From assembly GCA_947652605.1 (NCBI GenBank), contig OX393582.1, positions 15,834,544 to 15,898,543 of the forward strand: DNA of 64,000 nt, written 5' to 3'. The stretch's first letter is position 1, and every line of letters begins with the position of its first letter. Source of the DNA: Elmis aenea (Eukaryota > Arthropoda > Insecta > Coleoptera > Elmidae). The position numbers were made by a program, and so were the translations under genes. Below, piece after piece: positions 41,514-53,202 of the stretch. The notes under the pieces were generated by a model. It saw nothing but the letters and a program-made list of their open reading frames with translations. It searched no databases and was not told the DNA's origin.

Positions 41514-42860
41514 CTGAGTTCTGGAACACCCCCCCTTTTTTCTTTAGTTTTGATTTTAGATAAATGAGATTGTAGACATATGATATGTGTAAAAAACCGG
41601 AATATTTAAACATATGTACACTCAGGACCTACTAGAGGGGGGATTTTAGGGGGCTGCATCCCCTGACCCCCAGTCTGAGGGGCCCCCAATTTTGTTGTTG
41701 TTTTTTAATATGAATTTTAACGACAAACTGCAAATGAACAGCAAAATTTCTTTTTTAAAAGTAAATAAAATAATTTAAAAAACTAAGATGTGAATAAAAT
41801 GTAAAATTATATCGTCTCGCGCGCTGGCCCGCAAAAAAGTAGCCACGTTTTGTTTTTGCTCTCATCATTCTCATTCACAAGGGTCCCCAAATTTTAACTT
41901 CCCTGGGCCCCCTCTTACCTCTAGAAGGCCCCGTGTACACTATTATTTTACTTCTGGTATCGCCAGAATTTCAAATAGAACGCACTGTATATTTTTAAAT
42001 TTTTGGGTAGAGGAAGCAATTTTAAATACAACTGCACCATTTTGGTTAATTTTTATAAGCTCAAATAATTTTTGGTCGAAAATTTATTTTTTTATTAAGT
42101 GCACCATGATCTGCATAAATTCAATTTTATTATGTCAGCAAGTGTCCAAAAAACATTTTTGAAAATTTTGATGGACATTTAGGTTACTTTAATTGGCTTT
42201 GAAGGTTGCAGCATCGGTGTTTTCACAGAAAAAATTTTAGTAATAACTAGTTGCAATTAAACACAACATACTACGATTAATAGGATAAACTTTTTAAATA
42301 TTTTAAGTTTTGTCTTTAAAGCAGCCTTCCAACCCAAATATAAGTTATTGGTATTCTTACATTCGTCAGAAAACACTCTATTTAAATATTCGCGTGTACC
42401 ACTACCGTTCCATTTAAAAAATTGACTTTCTGTCAAAAGACCGATTCTGTGACTTTTAAAGCCGACCAAAGTAAACTAAATTTCAATTAAAATTCACAAA
42501 AACGTTTTTCTGACACTTGTTGACACAATAAGATGCAATTTATGCAGGTCATGGCACACTTAGTAAAAAAATAAATTTTCGACCAAAAATTATTTGAGGT
42601 TAAAAAATTAACCAAAATGGTGCAGTTGTATTCAAAATTGCTTCCTCTTTCCAAATATGTAAAAATATCTAGGGCGTTCTATTAGAAATAACAAAGTTAG
42701 GGTCGTTGCCGGCGACACCGGTAAAGAAATAATAGTGTACCCTACTATCTACATATTTTTAAAGAATCCGATTTTCTACACATATCATTTATGTTTAAAA
42801 TTACATTAAATTAAAAAACTAAAGAAAAAAGTGGGTGTTCCAGAACTCAATTACACCCGG
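41514..42860. mobile_element. TA-element with CCGGGTGT termini, copy 1
   Basis: The left end CCGGATGTATCTGAGTTCTG and right inverse end ACACCCGG are flanked by TA. The arms share TTTTGGTTAATTTTTATAA, ATAAATTTTCGACCAAAAAT and an internal TGTATATTTTTA terminus. A hAT MITE (41623-41933) sits in the left arm. A sister copy lies at 43213-44206. Confidence 0.82.
41623..41933. mobile_element. 311-bp hAT-like MITE, duplication TGTACACT
   Basis: The termini CAGGACCTACTAGAGG and CCTCTAGAAGGCCCCG are imperfect inverses, flanked by identical TGTACACT at 41615-41622 and 41934-41941. GGGGG/CCCCC-rich subterminal blocks follow. It is nested in the CCGGGTGT element. Confidence 0.82.
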
Positions 42861-42862
42861 TA

Positions 42863-43210
42863 TATTATTTTAAACCACTGAACTTAATATTTTTTGTATA
42901 AGGCTAAAGAAAACCTAGGTTAGACCATTATAAAAAAAAAAAAAAAATTTGGTCTGTATCTTGGTAACCACTCAAAACTGTCAAAACTAACAAAATAATC
43001 TTAAGTATAACCAACGCAAAATTAACTTTTACCTACTAATAAATTTTTCTGTAATAGTTAAAAAAAATTATTTTTGCTTGAAAATGTTATATTATTATTA
43101 TTGTCACCTTGCGTATTTATAAGATCAAAAACCCTATGTTTTGTGACGAATTTTAGATAACAATCTTTGGTTTTTTGCCTTAATAATTTAATTCTAGAAT
43201 TACATTTCTA
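42863..43210. other. intergenic spacer between two sister elements
   Basis: This is AT-rich DNA with a 13-bp A run. No features were recognised. Confidence 0.4.
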
Positions 43211-43212
43211 TA

Positions 43213-44206
43213 CCGGGTGTAACTGAAATCAGGCTCACCCCCTTTTTTTTCTTTAGTTTTGAATTAAGACAAATGAAATTTTAGACATGTAACATTTGCA
43301 AAAAACTGGATTATTTGAACATAGGTACACTTTTGTTTCACTTCCGGTTTCGCCGGAAATGGTCATAACTTTGTTATTTTAAATGGAACACCCTGTATAT
43401 TTTTACATTTTTGGAAAGAGGAAACAATTTTGGATACAACTGTACCATTTTGATTAATTTTTATAACCTCAAATAATTTTCTGACAAAAATTAAATTTTT
43501 TATTAAGTGTGCCGTGACCCGCATAAATTGAATTTTATTATATCAAAAAGTGTCAGAAAAACGGTTTAGTAAATTTTAATTGACATTTGGGCTGCTTTAA
43601 TAGACCTTAAAGGTTGCGAAATTGGTTTTTTGACAAAAAATCAGTTTTTCTAAATGGAACGATAGTGGCGCATGCGGTTATTTAAATAGAGTATTTTCTG
43701 GCGAATTCAACAATACCAATAACTTGGTATTTTTATTAGGAGCAGGCATTAAAAATTTTTGTAAGATTTTGGTAAGATATCCTAATAATCATAGTTGACA
43801 ATGCCAAATGGCAACAAAACAAATGCTTTTTTTGTGTTTTTTTTACAAAACCGTTTTTCGGACACTTGTTGACAAAATAAAATTTATGCGTTAATTTATG
43901 CGGGTCACGGGACACTTAATAAATTTAATTTTTGTCAAAAAATTATTTGAGGTTATAAAAATTAACCAAAATGGTACAGTTGTATCCAAAATCGTTTCCT
44001 CTTTCCAAAAATGTAAAAATATACAGGGTGTTCCATTTAAAATAACAAAGTTATGGTCATTTCCGGCGAAACCGGAAGTAAAAGAAAAGTGTGCCTATGT
44101 TCAACTAATCCAGTTTTTTGCAAATGTTACATGTCCAAAATTTCATTCGTCTAAATTCAAAACTAAAGAAAATAAAGGAGGTGAGCCTGATTTCAGTTAC
44201 ACCCGG
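43213..44206. mobile_element. TA-element with CCGGGTGT termini, copy 2
   Basis: The left end CCGGGTGTAACTGAAATCAG and right inverse end TACACCCGG are flanked by TA. The arms share AGGCTCACCC, CTTCCGGTTTCGCCGGAAAT and an internal CAGGGTGTTCCATTTAAAA at 44024, matched in inverse near 43385. Confidence 0.85.
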
Positions 44207-44208
44207 TA

Positions 44209-44820
44209 GATACATATTTGGTAATTATTTTTATTGCTTTTGTTGATTATTTAATTAATTGTTTTTGCGTCCTCCTTGATGTTTATAATACGATCAACTT
44301 AATTCTGTATTTGTAGGTTAAATTTTTTAGGAAAATATAAACAATTTTTAAACGACTCATTTTAAAATTAGGTAATTTTTCACACAGTTGGGTAAATTTG
44401 AATACAAAAATATTGACATTGAAAGCTTTGTTTTTTATGTATACGTTTCGCGGTTAGGATAACCTTAACAATAACATTAACGCGTTAAAAGTGTTATATA
44501 AATATGTTATTCAAGTAGCAACCGTAAAGTAAATAAATTAAACAAAAACGCATACAAAACAATCCACTTATGAATAAGAAAATAATTCTATTACATAATT
44601 TTCAAAAAAAACCCAATATACGGATCGATTCTGTCCTACATTTAATAGTGGCCGATTAATTGCATTTTGAAGAAGGCCGCACGTCATGGTCCAAAAATCT
44701 ACACCAAAGTTAAATAAAACGCCAAGTTATGCAAAAAAATATTTCTAATTAATGTAATTTTGCGACATGTTTAAACAAAGAGAATTCAACATTACACTCA
44801 TTATTTTTATTCATACTGAA
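44209..44820. other. intergenic, no recognised feature
   Basis: This is AT-rich sequence before the LINE fragment. No terminal repeats were seen. Confidence 0.4.
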
Positions 44821-44822
44821 TA

Positions 44823-45524
44823 GAAACGATCGACATACTAAAAGCGATGTATGAAAAAAACGGTAAATATTGTAAGAACACAGAATGAAGAAACAACAGA
44901 GAGAGGCTTAAAACGAAGATGCGTGCTCGGTCCACAATTATTTTCAGTAGTTATAAATGAGGTAATAAGGAAGTAAAACAAAAAATGAGATCGTTCTACC
45001 TAGGCAACTGAAAAACGAAAAAAATGAACATAACTGATCTAATATTCGCAGACGACATGGTCATGGTCGCGGAATCAGAAAAGAGTCTACAACATAACCA
45101 AAAAACTCTTAACTAGGCATTGGAAAAGGTCAAAAAGAAAATAAATATAGACAAAACTAAAACTATGATCGTGTCAACAGAGAACAAAGAGCATAACTTT
45201 AGGTTGGATGGGCTTAGGTTGGAAAAGGTAGATAGCTTTAAATATTTAGGAGTGATCATCGAGAATAATGGACAAGGAAATAAGCGAAAGAACAGGAAAT
45301 GTGGGAAGTATATTTAATAATTTAAGATCATAATTTTTTGGAAATAGAGAAGTCTCAAAACGAAGTAAAGTAGAAGTAGTAAAAAAGAAGTAACTCCAGC
45401 ACTTTTCTACGGAAGTGAAACGTGGACGCTTAACAAACAAAAATAGTAGCCGTGTGAATGCGACATGGGGTTTCTAAGAAAAATCCAAGGAAAAACAAAA
45501 AAAGATAAAATCAGAAATGAAACA
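44823..45524 (+). pseudogene. RTE-type LINE reverse-transcriptase fragment (FADD box)
   Basis: The plus-strand reading includes TIDILKAMYEKNG, then DLIFADDMVMVAESEKSLQ with the FADD active-site box, KINIDKTKTMIVSTENKEHN and VDSFKYLGVIIENNG. This is the palm and thumb of an RTE-like reverse transcriptase. There are stops and frameshifts. It is cut at 45524 by the foldback element and resumes at 47436. Confidence 0.82.
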
Positions 45525-45526
45525 TA

Positions 45527-47433
45527 CAGGGTGCACCACGACCCTGAGATTCTTCGATAGCTCCTTTATTATTGAAAATATCAAAAAATGTTTAACACAA
45601 ATATTGTGCGAACCTATTTTCTACATAACCTAAAATTATTTTCAGATATACAGAGTGTTTCGTTTGACCGGCACATATAAAAATTTAATTTTTTTAAATA
45701 GAACACCCTGTATATTTTTACATTTTTGGATTCCTCTTAAAATTTACTTTAAAAAATGTATAAGGTTATATGGGTTTTAAGTCAACCGTTTTCGTAAAAT
45801 TTACATTTTTGTGAAAATTTTTAGCGATACAGCACTTTCAATTTTTTTAACCTTAAAGTTATTTAAAAAAGCGGTAAAATTTCGTTTAAAATTTAGATTG
45901 ACAATAGATTAATTAACACTTTGCGCTAGCTACATTTTAAAAATATTTTACAGGGTGTTTTTTACGCTTGGTCAAACTTGTGAAACTTTAAACATCGATA
46001 AGTCATTTTTCTTAAATGCAACACCCTGTATATTTTTACATTTTCTCGTAGAGAATTTAATTGTCTTTCGAAATTATTAAGCATGTCCCATACCTAAAGG
46101 TAATATTTTTCGAGCTATCTCGATTTTTATTAGTATTACTAAGGCAATTAAAATATTTTAAAGTCGGCCATGGACATAAACCGTAATTTTTCAAAGAATT
46201 TTTAAACAAAAGAATAAAAAGAGCTCGAACTTTAATTTTAGTCCAATAATGTACCCCTTTTCCCCGAAATTTATCGTATAAATTGTTTAAAATTATATCC
46301 TTGTTCATGTTCTACGCACAGCCGTAGATGTGGTCTCAAAGACTCTAGCACTCTTGATAACATTTCAGGGGTTATACCATTAAAAGCAACACAGCAAGTA
46401 ATGCAGTTGCCGAACACAGAATATCCTAATAGATGGATAGGGCGAGGTAGACCAATCTCCTGGCCACCTAGGTCACCTGATCTTACCCCTATAGATTTAT
46501 TTTTGTGGGGACCCATAAAACAGGTGTATCAAGACCCCCCCAACAACTGCTGAAGATGTGCAGAACAGGATTCGTGTTGCTTTTGATGGTATAACCCCCG
46601 AAATGTTATAAAGGGAGCTAGAGTCTTTCAGACAAGGTCTACGGCTGTGCGTAGAACAAGGACATAATCTTGAACAATTTATACGATAAATTTCGGTAAA
46701 ATGGGGTACATTTTTAGCCTAAAATTAAAGTTGCAGCTCTTTTTATTCTTTTGTTTAAAAATTCTTTGAAAAATTACGGTTTATGTCCATGGCCCTCTTT
46801 AAAATATTTTAATTGCCTTAGTAATACTAATAAAAATTGAGATAGCTGGAAAAATATTAACTTTAGGTATAGGACATGCTTAATAATTTCGAAAGACAAT
46901 TAAATTCTCTACAAGAAAATGTAAAAATATACAGGGTGTTACATTTAAGAAAAATGACTTATCGATGTTTAAAGTTTCACAAGTTTGACCAAGCGTAAAA
47001 AACACCCTGTATAATATTTTTAAAATGTAGCTAGCGCAAAGTGTTAATTAATCTATTGTCAATCTAAATTTTAAACGAAATTTTACCGCTTTTTTAAATA
47101 ACTTTAATGTTAAAAAAAATGACAGTGCTGTATCGCTCAAAATTTTCACAAAAATGTAAATTTTACGAAAACAGTTGACTTAAGACCCATATAACCTTTT
47201 ACATTTTTTAAAGTAAATTTTAAGAGGAATCCAAAAATAAAAAAATATACAGGGTGTTCTATTTAAAAAAATTAAATTTTTATATGTGCCGGTCAAACGA
47301 AACACTCTGTATATTTGAAAATAATTTTAGGTTATGTAGAAAATAGGTTCGCACAATATTTGTATTAAACATTTTTTGATATTTTCATTAATAAAGGAGC
47401 TATCGAAGAATCTCAGGGTCGTGGTGCACCCTG
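45527..47433. mobile_element. 1.9-kb foldback element built on the transposase 3' end (family O)
   Basis: It starts CAGGGTGCACCACGACCCTG and ends with the inverse CACCCTG, flanked by TA at 45525-45526 and 47434-47435. The arms of about 850 bp are closely matched and themselves contain nested CAGGGTG/CACCCTG ends (about 45707, 45954, 46929 and 47252). The centre encodes the end of a mariner-like transposase on the plus strand (46419-46689). An inverted copy of its last 40 or so codons is in the left arm (46396-46271, minus). Confidence 0.88.
46419..46689 (+). pseudogene. mariner-like transposase C-terminal part
   Basis: The reading EYPNRWIGRGRPISWPPRSP then DLTPIDLFLWGPIKQVYQDP is followed, after a one-base shift in a C run, by TTAEDVQNRIRVAFDGITPE and LRLCVEQGHNLEQFIR and a stop. 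WPPRSPDLTPxDxFLWG is the block around the last catalytic Asp in mariner-like transposases. The N-terminal two thirds are missing. Confidence 0.85.
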
Positions 47434-47435
47434 TA

Positions 47436-47717
47436 TAGAGAACAATTAAAAATAAAATCAGTTGAAACAAAAATACAAGAAATTCAGCTGGGATGGTTGG
47501 GTCGCATTTATAGGATGAAAGAAGAAAGGTTAAGCAGAAAAACCTATGAAGCAAGGCCACAGCTAAAAAACAAGAGAAGTTTTACGACAAAAACCTGGCA
47601 AGACGAAGTTAAAAAAGCGACAACATATAAAAAATCAAATGGGAAGAGATAAACAAGCAAGCACAAGACAAAAAGACGTGGAAGAAAGTCAGCACAACAC
47701 AACTCAACAATCCTACA
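47436..47717 (+). pseudogene. RTE-type LINE, C-terminal fragment (middle piece)
   Basis: It resumes the LINE with EIQLGWLGRIYRMKEERLSR, then RSFTTKTWQDEVKKATTYKK and INKQAQDKKTWKKV. The 3' end of the LINE is separated by the hAT element at 47718 and resumes at 49212. Confidence 0.75.
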
Positions 47718-49211
47718 TAGTGTTTCTTCTCAAGAATTTTTTCTCGAGAAATTCTCGAGAAAAAGTAATTGTTTTGATTTCTCAGTTCTCGAGAAATTTA
47801 GAGTTTTTTGCAAGAAAATAATTATTTTTTTTCTGCTAAAAATACTGTACATGTTGACGTAGCAAGTGCCACGGTGGCGGCTGGCAGCGAATGATAACAT
47901 GAAGAGACTACCGCATACTGCGTCGGTAACAGAAAGTGTGAGGGAAGTTCAAGTGAAACATAGTGTAAATGACAAAAATAAAAGTAATAAGCAAGAATTT
48001 AATATATTTAATCATGAGATACAAGAACCAAAAATTTAGAACTAGGTACTCAGGAATGATTTATCCACAATAAAGCCTACATCGACACAAAACGAACGAA
48101 ATTTTTCTGTTGCCAACGATTTTGTGACAAAAAAAAATAGATTGTCTAGTACTACTTTAGATGCACTGTGATTTAAAAAAAAAATATTTAAGTTTTAAGT
48201 GATTCATAATGTTTACAATAATAGTGTTTAATTATTAAAATCACTTACGGTTATTATCTTATATAAAATAATAATATACCTACTTATTAATAAAATACAA
48301 GTTTTGACGTTATAAATAATAAATCGAAAATAAATTTCTGATGAATTTTAAAGTTAATTTATTACGTGCCGGTCCACGATGTGTTAAAATAATAAGTAAA
48401 ATATATGAATTTAATATTAAAGACTGATAATCATTGTTAAATAACTTTTTAAACTGAATTTAAGGGGGTAAATGTAAATTTATACAGGGTGTGTAAAAAT
48501 TGGCGAAAGGGCTACCCGGGGCGAGGTTCTTCGTAAAATTCTAAGTCGAAAATCTTAATACGAAAATGTTGTACCATGCTTGCTGTGTCTGCAAGAGGTC
48601 CTCAAAGTTTTGTCATTTAGTCCTTTAATAAGCGTTATTATTTAATACTTGCAAATGAAAAAGCTGCAATTTGGAATAAAAATAGATTTCGAATAGTATT
48701 TTTTCCTAGATATTGTGTTCTTCCTTTCAAAAATTGGTGTTGAAAATATGTAAATCACTGATTTTAATGACAGTAATACATATGGCACCATTTTCATTAA
48801 CTGTCATCTCTGTTTTTCTCGCAATTATTTCTAGTTTGTGTTAGACGATACCTAAAAGTTAGCAGCTATGTTTACGAATTGAAGGCTTTCAGTACGAACA
48901 AAAATTGTAAATACCTAAGTAAAAATTGCTGATAAAAAAATGTCCAAACGCAAATCAGTGTATGCAATGTTGCCAATTTTTTTTTTCTTTTAATGGTTCC
49001 TGAGGCTATAGGAAGCATGGTACAACATTTTCGTATTAAGATTTTCGACTTAGAATTTTACGAAGAATATCGCCCCGTGTAGCCCTTCCGCCAATTTTTA
49101 CACACCCTGTATATTGTATGAGAATTATCAAGACTCGAGAATTCTTGAGAAATGAGAACTTCATTTCTCTTTTCTCGAGAAATGAAAACTATCGAGAAAT
49201 CTTAAACACTA
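47718..49211. mobile_element. hAT-type element, 1.5 kb, TAGTGTTT ends
   Basis: The left end TAGTGTTTCTTC and right inverse end AAACACTA are flanked by ATCCTACA (47710-47717) and GTCCTACA (49212-49219), an 8-bp duplication with one mismatch. The subterminal regions are full of TTCTCGAGAA palindromes. No transposase frame was found. It contains the TA-element 48485-49109 and itself splits a LINE. Confidence 0.75.
48485..49109. mobile_element. CAGGGTG foldback element, 625 bp
   Basis: The left end CAGGGTGTGTAAAAATTGGCG and right inverse end CACCCTG are flanked by TA. The arms share TTCGTAAAATTCTAAGTCGA and TACGAAAATGTTGTACCATG in inverse. It is the larger relative of the 122-bp hairpin at 40233. 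Confidence 0.86.
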
Positions 49212-49557
49212 GTCCTACACCTGGCGGTAGAGATATTTGACTAAATAAATAAAATTTTTATTATTTTCCAGGATATTTTATAAGGAAGTTAATTTTATTT
49301 TTGTTTGTAAATTAATTAGTTATTTCTTGATTGTTGCTGTATGGGAATATATTATGTTACAGCCAAATCGTAAAATTCGTATTTGTTTAATTCGACTATC
49401 TCCCTGAATATTTTAATCATTTAATTAAATTTGTAAGTACGACCAGACGTTTGATAATATAACTGAATTCATTTAGACATTTAGTAAAATTTTAGTCAGG
49501 TAAATCTAAACTTTATTTTTTATTCTCTTGGTTTTTAATTTATCGATTTAGCGTCTC

Positions 49558-49635
49558 CTAGATCAAGTTTAAGATTACTAGATCAAGTTCAAGATTACTA
49601 GATCAAGTTCAAGATTACTAGATCAAGTTTAAGAT
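49558..49635. repeat. 20-bp tandem repeat, about 4 units
   Basis: The unit CTAGATCAAGTTYAAGATTA is repeated head to tail with only C/T variation at one position; the last unit is partial. Confidence 0.92.
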
Positions 49636-49834
49636 ATTACCACTTGACACGCTACTATAATACTGTTGCTCTATTTAACAGCGTATTATAAAAAAAACAA
49701 CCTTTAACTGACCTAAAATTGTGTGCGAGGGTAATTACTAAAAATTGGTCTAATAGTAAGAGACGCTTAAACGGTTTATCACCTGTTTCCTTGAATTATC
49801 TACTTACTTGACCAACATTGTAATATTAATTGAA

Positions 49835-50375
49835 ATATTAATTTTTGACATAATTGACCTTTAATAGTTTTTAAAGATAATTAAATTATCGATAAGAAAA
49901 TGTAAAAATTTACTTATTCATGTTTGAATTTGGCAAATGGATCGGGCATAAGAAACACCCTGTGTATTATTTTAAAACTGTAACTAGTCAGCAAGCATTG
50001 CGATACTATTGTCCTACAAAGTTTCAAAGGAATTAGTTTTGACATTGCTAAGCTGTGAAATATTAATATTCCTGTTCTTGCCAATATTTAGTAAAAACTT
50101 AAATAACTCAAAAACGATTGATTATAGGTACAAAAGACCTATTACATTTTTAGAAGAAAAATTCATTTTGCACCTAAGAATACAAAATATATAGGGTGTT
50201 CTGTTTAAGAAAACAAACTGACGTATCGGTGCGCAAAAAGAAAACACGCTGTACATTTAAACATAATTCAAGGTTATGTAGTAAATAACCACAAACAACT
50301 TTTACTATAGACTTTTTTTTTTAAGTTGTCACAAGACGAGATATTGGCCCGTTACGTTACTTTTTGAACGCACTG
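49835..50375. mobile_element. half copy of palindrome family H (right arm)
   Basis: It follows the right arm of 37174-38907: AAACACCCTGTGTATTATTT, AACTGTAACTAGTCAGCAA, CTGACGTATCGGTGCGCAAA and the terminal CGCACTG plus TA. The left arm is missing. Confidence 0.78.
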
Positions 50376-50634
50376 TATATTTACATATAATATATTATGT
50401 TGTTGCAAATGGGAAAGTCCATAAAATACTTTTTCAGGTAAAGCACAAAGTTCCAACGCTGAATTCTAGTTATTTTTTTTGCATTCTGTTAAGTTAGGCT
50501 AAGTAGTCAGTTTGTAAAAATTATCTTAATATGTATAAGGATGTACCTGCATACAAACAAAACATGACAAATTTAAAAAGGATTATCTATTAGCTTCAGA
50601 AAGAGAAAATTACGTACAAACAGGCATCAGTAAT

Positions 50635-50996
50635 AAAGGCCTCTACTCACCAACCAATTTGTCGGTACAATCGACCGACCATTCCGATAAATTGTTTAAT
50701 GTGTAGTCTGTCACCCGACCAACCCGACAGTTGGACAAGTTGGAACGGTCGGGTGGCCAGACCATCCAACAAGCCAACCGCCCCACCACATTCCTCTAGA
50801 TAAGGACTATTAAACCGAAAATTTAACGCTATTTATAAATTTGTTATCCACAAAATTGCATCAGAGCCATAATAATAAAAAAAGTTATGACGTTTATGCT
50901 GTGTTCGTTGGACTGGTCGGGAGGTGTGTAGACCACACCCAACACGGAGTTCCCGACGGTCGACTCCGACAAGTTGGCTAATGAGTAGAGGCCTTT
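50635..50996. mobile_element. 362-bp inverted-repeat MITE
   Basis: The ends AAAGGCCTCTACTCACCAAC and its inverse (GAGTAGAGGCCTTT) delimit it, with inner TTGTCGG/CCGACAA and CCGACC/GGTCGG blocks. The target duplication is not certain. Confidence 0.75.
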
Positions 50997-51014
50997 CTTT
51001 AATGTGAAACTGTT

Positions 51015-51603
51015 TTTTATGACGATGAAAACTGGCTTAACACCGGATGTTTCTAAAAGACCTAAGTTATGCAACTGCCAGAATAGATTGTACCGCGTTT
51101 TTCTTTACCTGTATCGGTTTACTAATACTCGTTTACAGTTTTAATTTTAAAAGGTACAGCTTATGGTGAAAAAATGTAGGATGGAAAAACAACAACATGA
51201 ACTTTGCCAAACGAAGACAAATGGGAGTCAAACTAAGACAATTGCACTGGATGTTAGGCGGACAGAGATAATGCAAGAAAATAAGCTTCTAACCTACAAA
51301 TGTGTCATAAAGCCCATATGGTCGTATGGCTTACATTACAGCTTTGGGGTTCAGCCAGCGATTCAAACATAAACATCATACAAAGTTATCGAAATAAAGT
51401 GCTGCGTATAAAAGTAACCAACCAAAGTTACCAACAAAATAATCCATAGTGATCTTCTATTGCCTTCTGTTAAAGAAGAAATCAAAAAGTTCAGTGTTAC
51501 GTATGGCGAACGATTAAAAACGCACCCGAACAGTTTGGCAAAAAACCTCATGATACAACCAGAAACAAGACGATTTAAAGAGCTTTAAACCCTCGGACCT
51601 AAC
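51015..51603 (+). pseudogene. jockey-type LINE 3' fragment
   Basis: Plus-strand pieces include ALDVRRTEIMQENKLLTYKC then VIKPIWSYGLHYSFG and, in another frame, IHSDLLLPSVKEEIKKFSVT then YGERLKTHPNSLAKNLM and RFKELKPSDL. This is the thumb/C-terminal region of jockey-clade LINEs (KLLLYKAILKPIWTYG, IHxDLxIPTVxEEI). Frames are broken. Confidence 0.75.
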
Positions 51604-51887
51604 AACTCGTTTTAATTAGATTTTTAACAATAACTGTAACTTTTACTAAATAGATAATATCTTAAGTCTCGCTGGAAGATAAACGATAAAAGAAGAGCTT
51701 TCAAAGGAATACTCCCAACAGGAAAATTTCACCAGAATGACTTGATTGTTTTATCAAGTTAAGCTACCCCACAAAAAGCACTTATTGGCTTTTTCAAAGA
51801 CATATTGTGTGTTATACGGGTTTTCAAAAAAAGTATCTAAAATTTACAATTACAATAAAAAAGACCATTTTAATATTAAATTATATA

Positions 51888-52599
51888 CAGGGTGATTGAT
51901 TGGGACCGGCCATTAAAAATATATGAAGAATGAAGAAGGGTATTAATCTGAAATTTTTGTTATGACCATAATGGCATCTGATCTGTTTAATGAAAATATT
52001 TTCAATATGGCGACACTTCCGGAAATACCGGAAGTTGACGTCTACTTTCTTATTTCAAATACAATGGTCTATTTTTTATTGCAGTTTTGGATTAAACACG
52101 TTATTTAAGAGGGACTTTTAATAGCATTACCTATACCTAAGTGCAGTCGTTTTTTAGATTTTTGGACTTTTTTGATTTTCATCGTGATGCTTAATATTAT
52201 CTACCACCGCCATTTTGAAGAGAACACGCTTAAATTGAGACTATGCATAGAAGAAACCTTGAAGTTTATACTGGAATTTTTGCAATCGATGCATTAATTT
52301 AATGTTCTTTTAATATAGGTAACTTCAGACTACTAAAACTCGTTTTTTTTTCAAATACAATGCCCATTTTTTTTTCCATTTTCTAATGCATGGACAACAT
52401 CACGAGATTATTAAAAGAGCGGACGAATAGTTGTGCAGCGGGCCTTAATATCAAGGCATCTAGTGTCACGACGCTAGTATCACCATGTAAACTAGGCTTT
52501 ACTCAGACCACATTTTCCTTTTATTACATAATTCCATTTTTTTAGTCATATTCATAAATAATCATAAATCGTTTTTGAATTAATTAATGATAATTTCAG
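51888..52599. other. solo CAGGGTG end and region upstream of copy 3
   Basis: TA plus CAGGGTGATTGATTGGGACC starts at 51888 without an inverse partner that I can see. The rest up to the acceptor at 52598-52599 is AT-rich and unassigned. Confidence 0.4.
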
Positions 52600-52809
52600 G
52601 TATAAGATACACACCTATTAGGGCAGGGTGCTGGAAAAATGCACATTAAACCTTATGCAGTACTTCAGAGACTTTTTCCACCTGTCCAGTGGCTACGACA
52701 ATACGATACCGAAAAGGTTATATCAGACTTGGTGGCCGGCATCACCGTGGGTTTAACTTTAATTCCACAATCCATAGCATATGCAGCGCTTGCTGGGTTA
52801 AGTCCAGAG
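52600..52809 (+). CDS. SLC26A11-like transporter, copy 3: first coding exon (rest beyond window)
   Basis: The acceptor ATTTCAG at 52593-52599 starts an exon with a 39-base leader. The ATG at 52639 opens 57 codons: MHIKPYAVLQRLFPPVQW, then DLVAGITVGLTLIPQSIAYA and LAGLSPE, followed by the donor GTAATT at 52810. Length, end point and sequence match exon 1 of copy 2, so this is a third tandem paralogue in the same orientation. No counterpart of exon 2 (YGLYSS) appears in the remaining 11 kb. Either intron 1 is longer than 11 kb or the gene is truncated. Confidence 0.9.
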
Positions 52810-53200
52810 GTAATTTTTTATAATCTTATATGCACAAATAATTCTTGTCCGGTCCTAAACATTTTTTTAAGTGGTTTAAGTAATAAAATAGGCTCCAATT
52901 CAAAATGGCAAAAGGCCCCTAGAGGATAAATAAATAATAATTATATGCAGATTTCTTAATTGACTTTCCTCTAGTCTTTTCAATAACCTAAAAACAAGCT
53001 GCAGTAAAGAAAATAAAAATATAAATAGAGGACTATTGGAACTTATTCGGTGTGGGCCCCTTGGACCGATTCGACGTATTTATGCCACTGATTTTTTTAA
53101 TGTGTCCAAAATATTTTTAGTAGGCCCTTTTTCATTAAATAATAAACCAACATTAATAATTAAAATAATATTTGACAGAATGCTACGTAATACATTATTC
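52810..53200. other. start of presumed intron 1 of copy 3
   Basis: No recognised features were found. A short region near 53045-53130 (GGGCCCCTTGGACCG) is GC-richer, but no element can be bounded. Confidence 0.4.
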
Positions 53201-53202
53201 TA

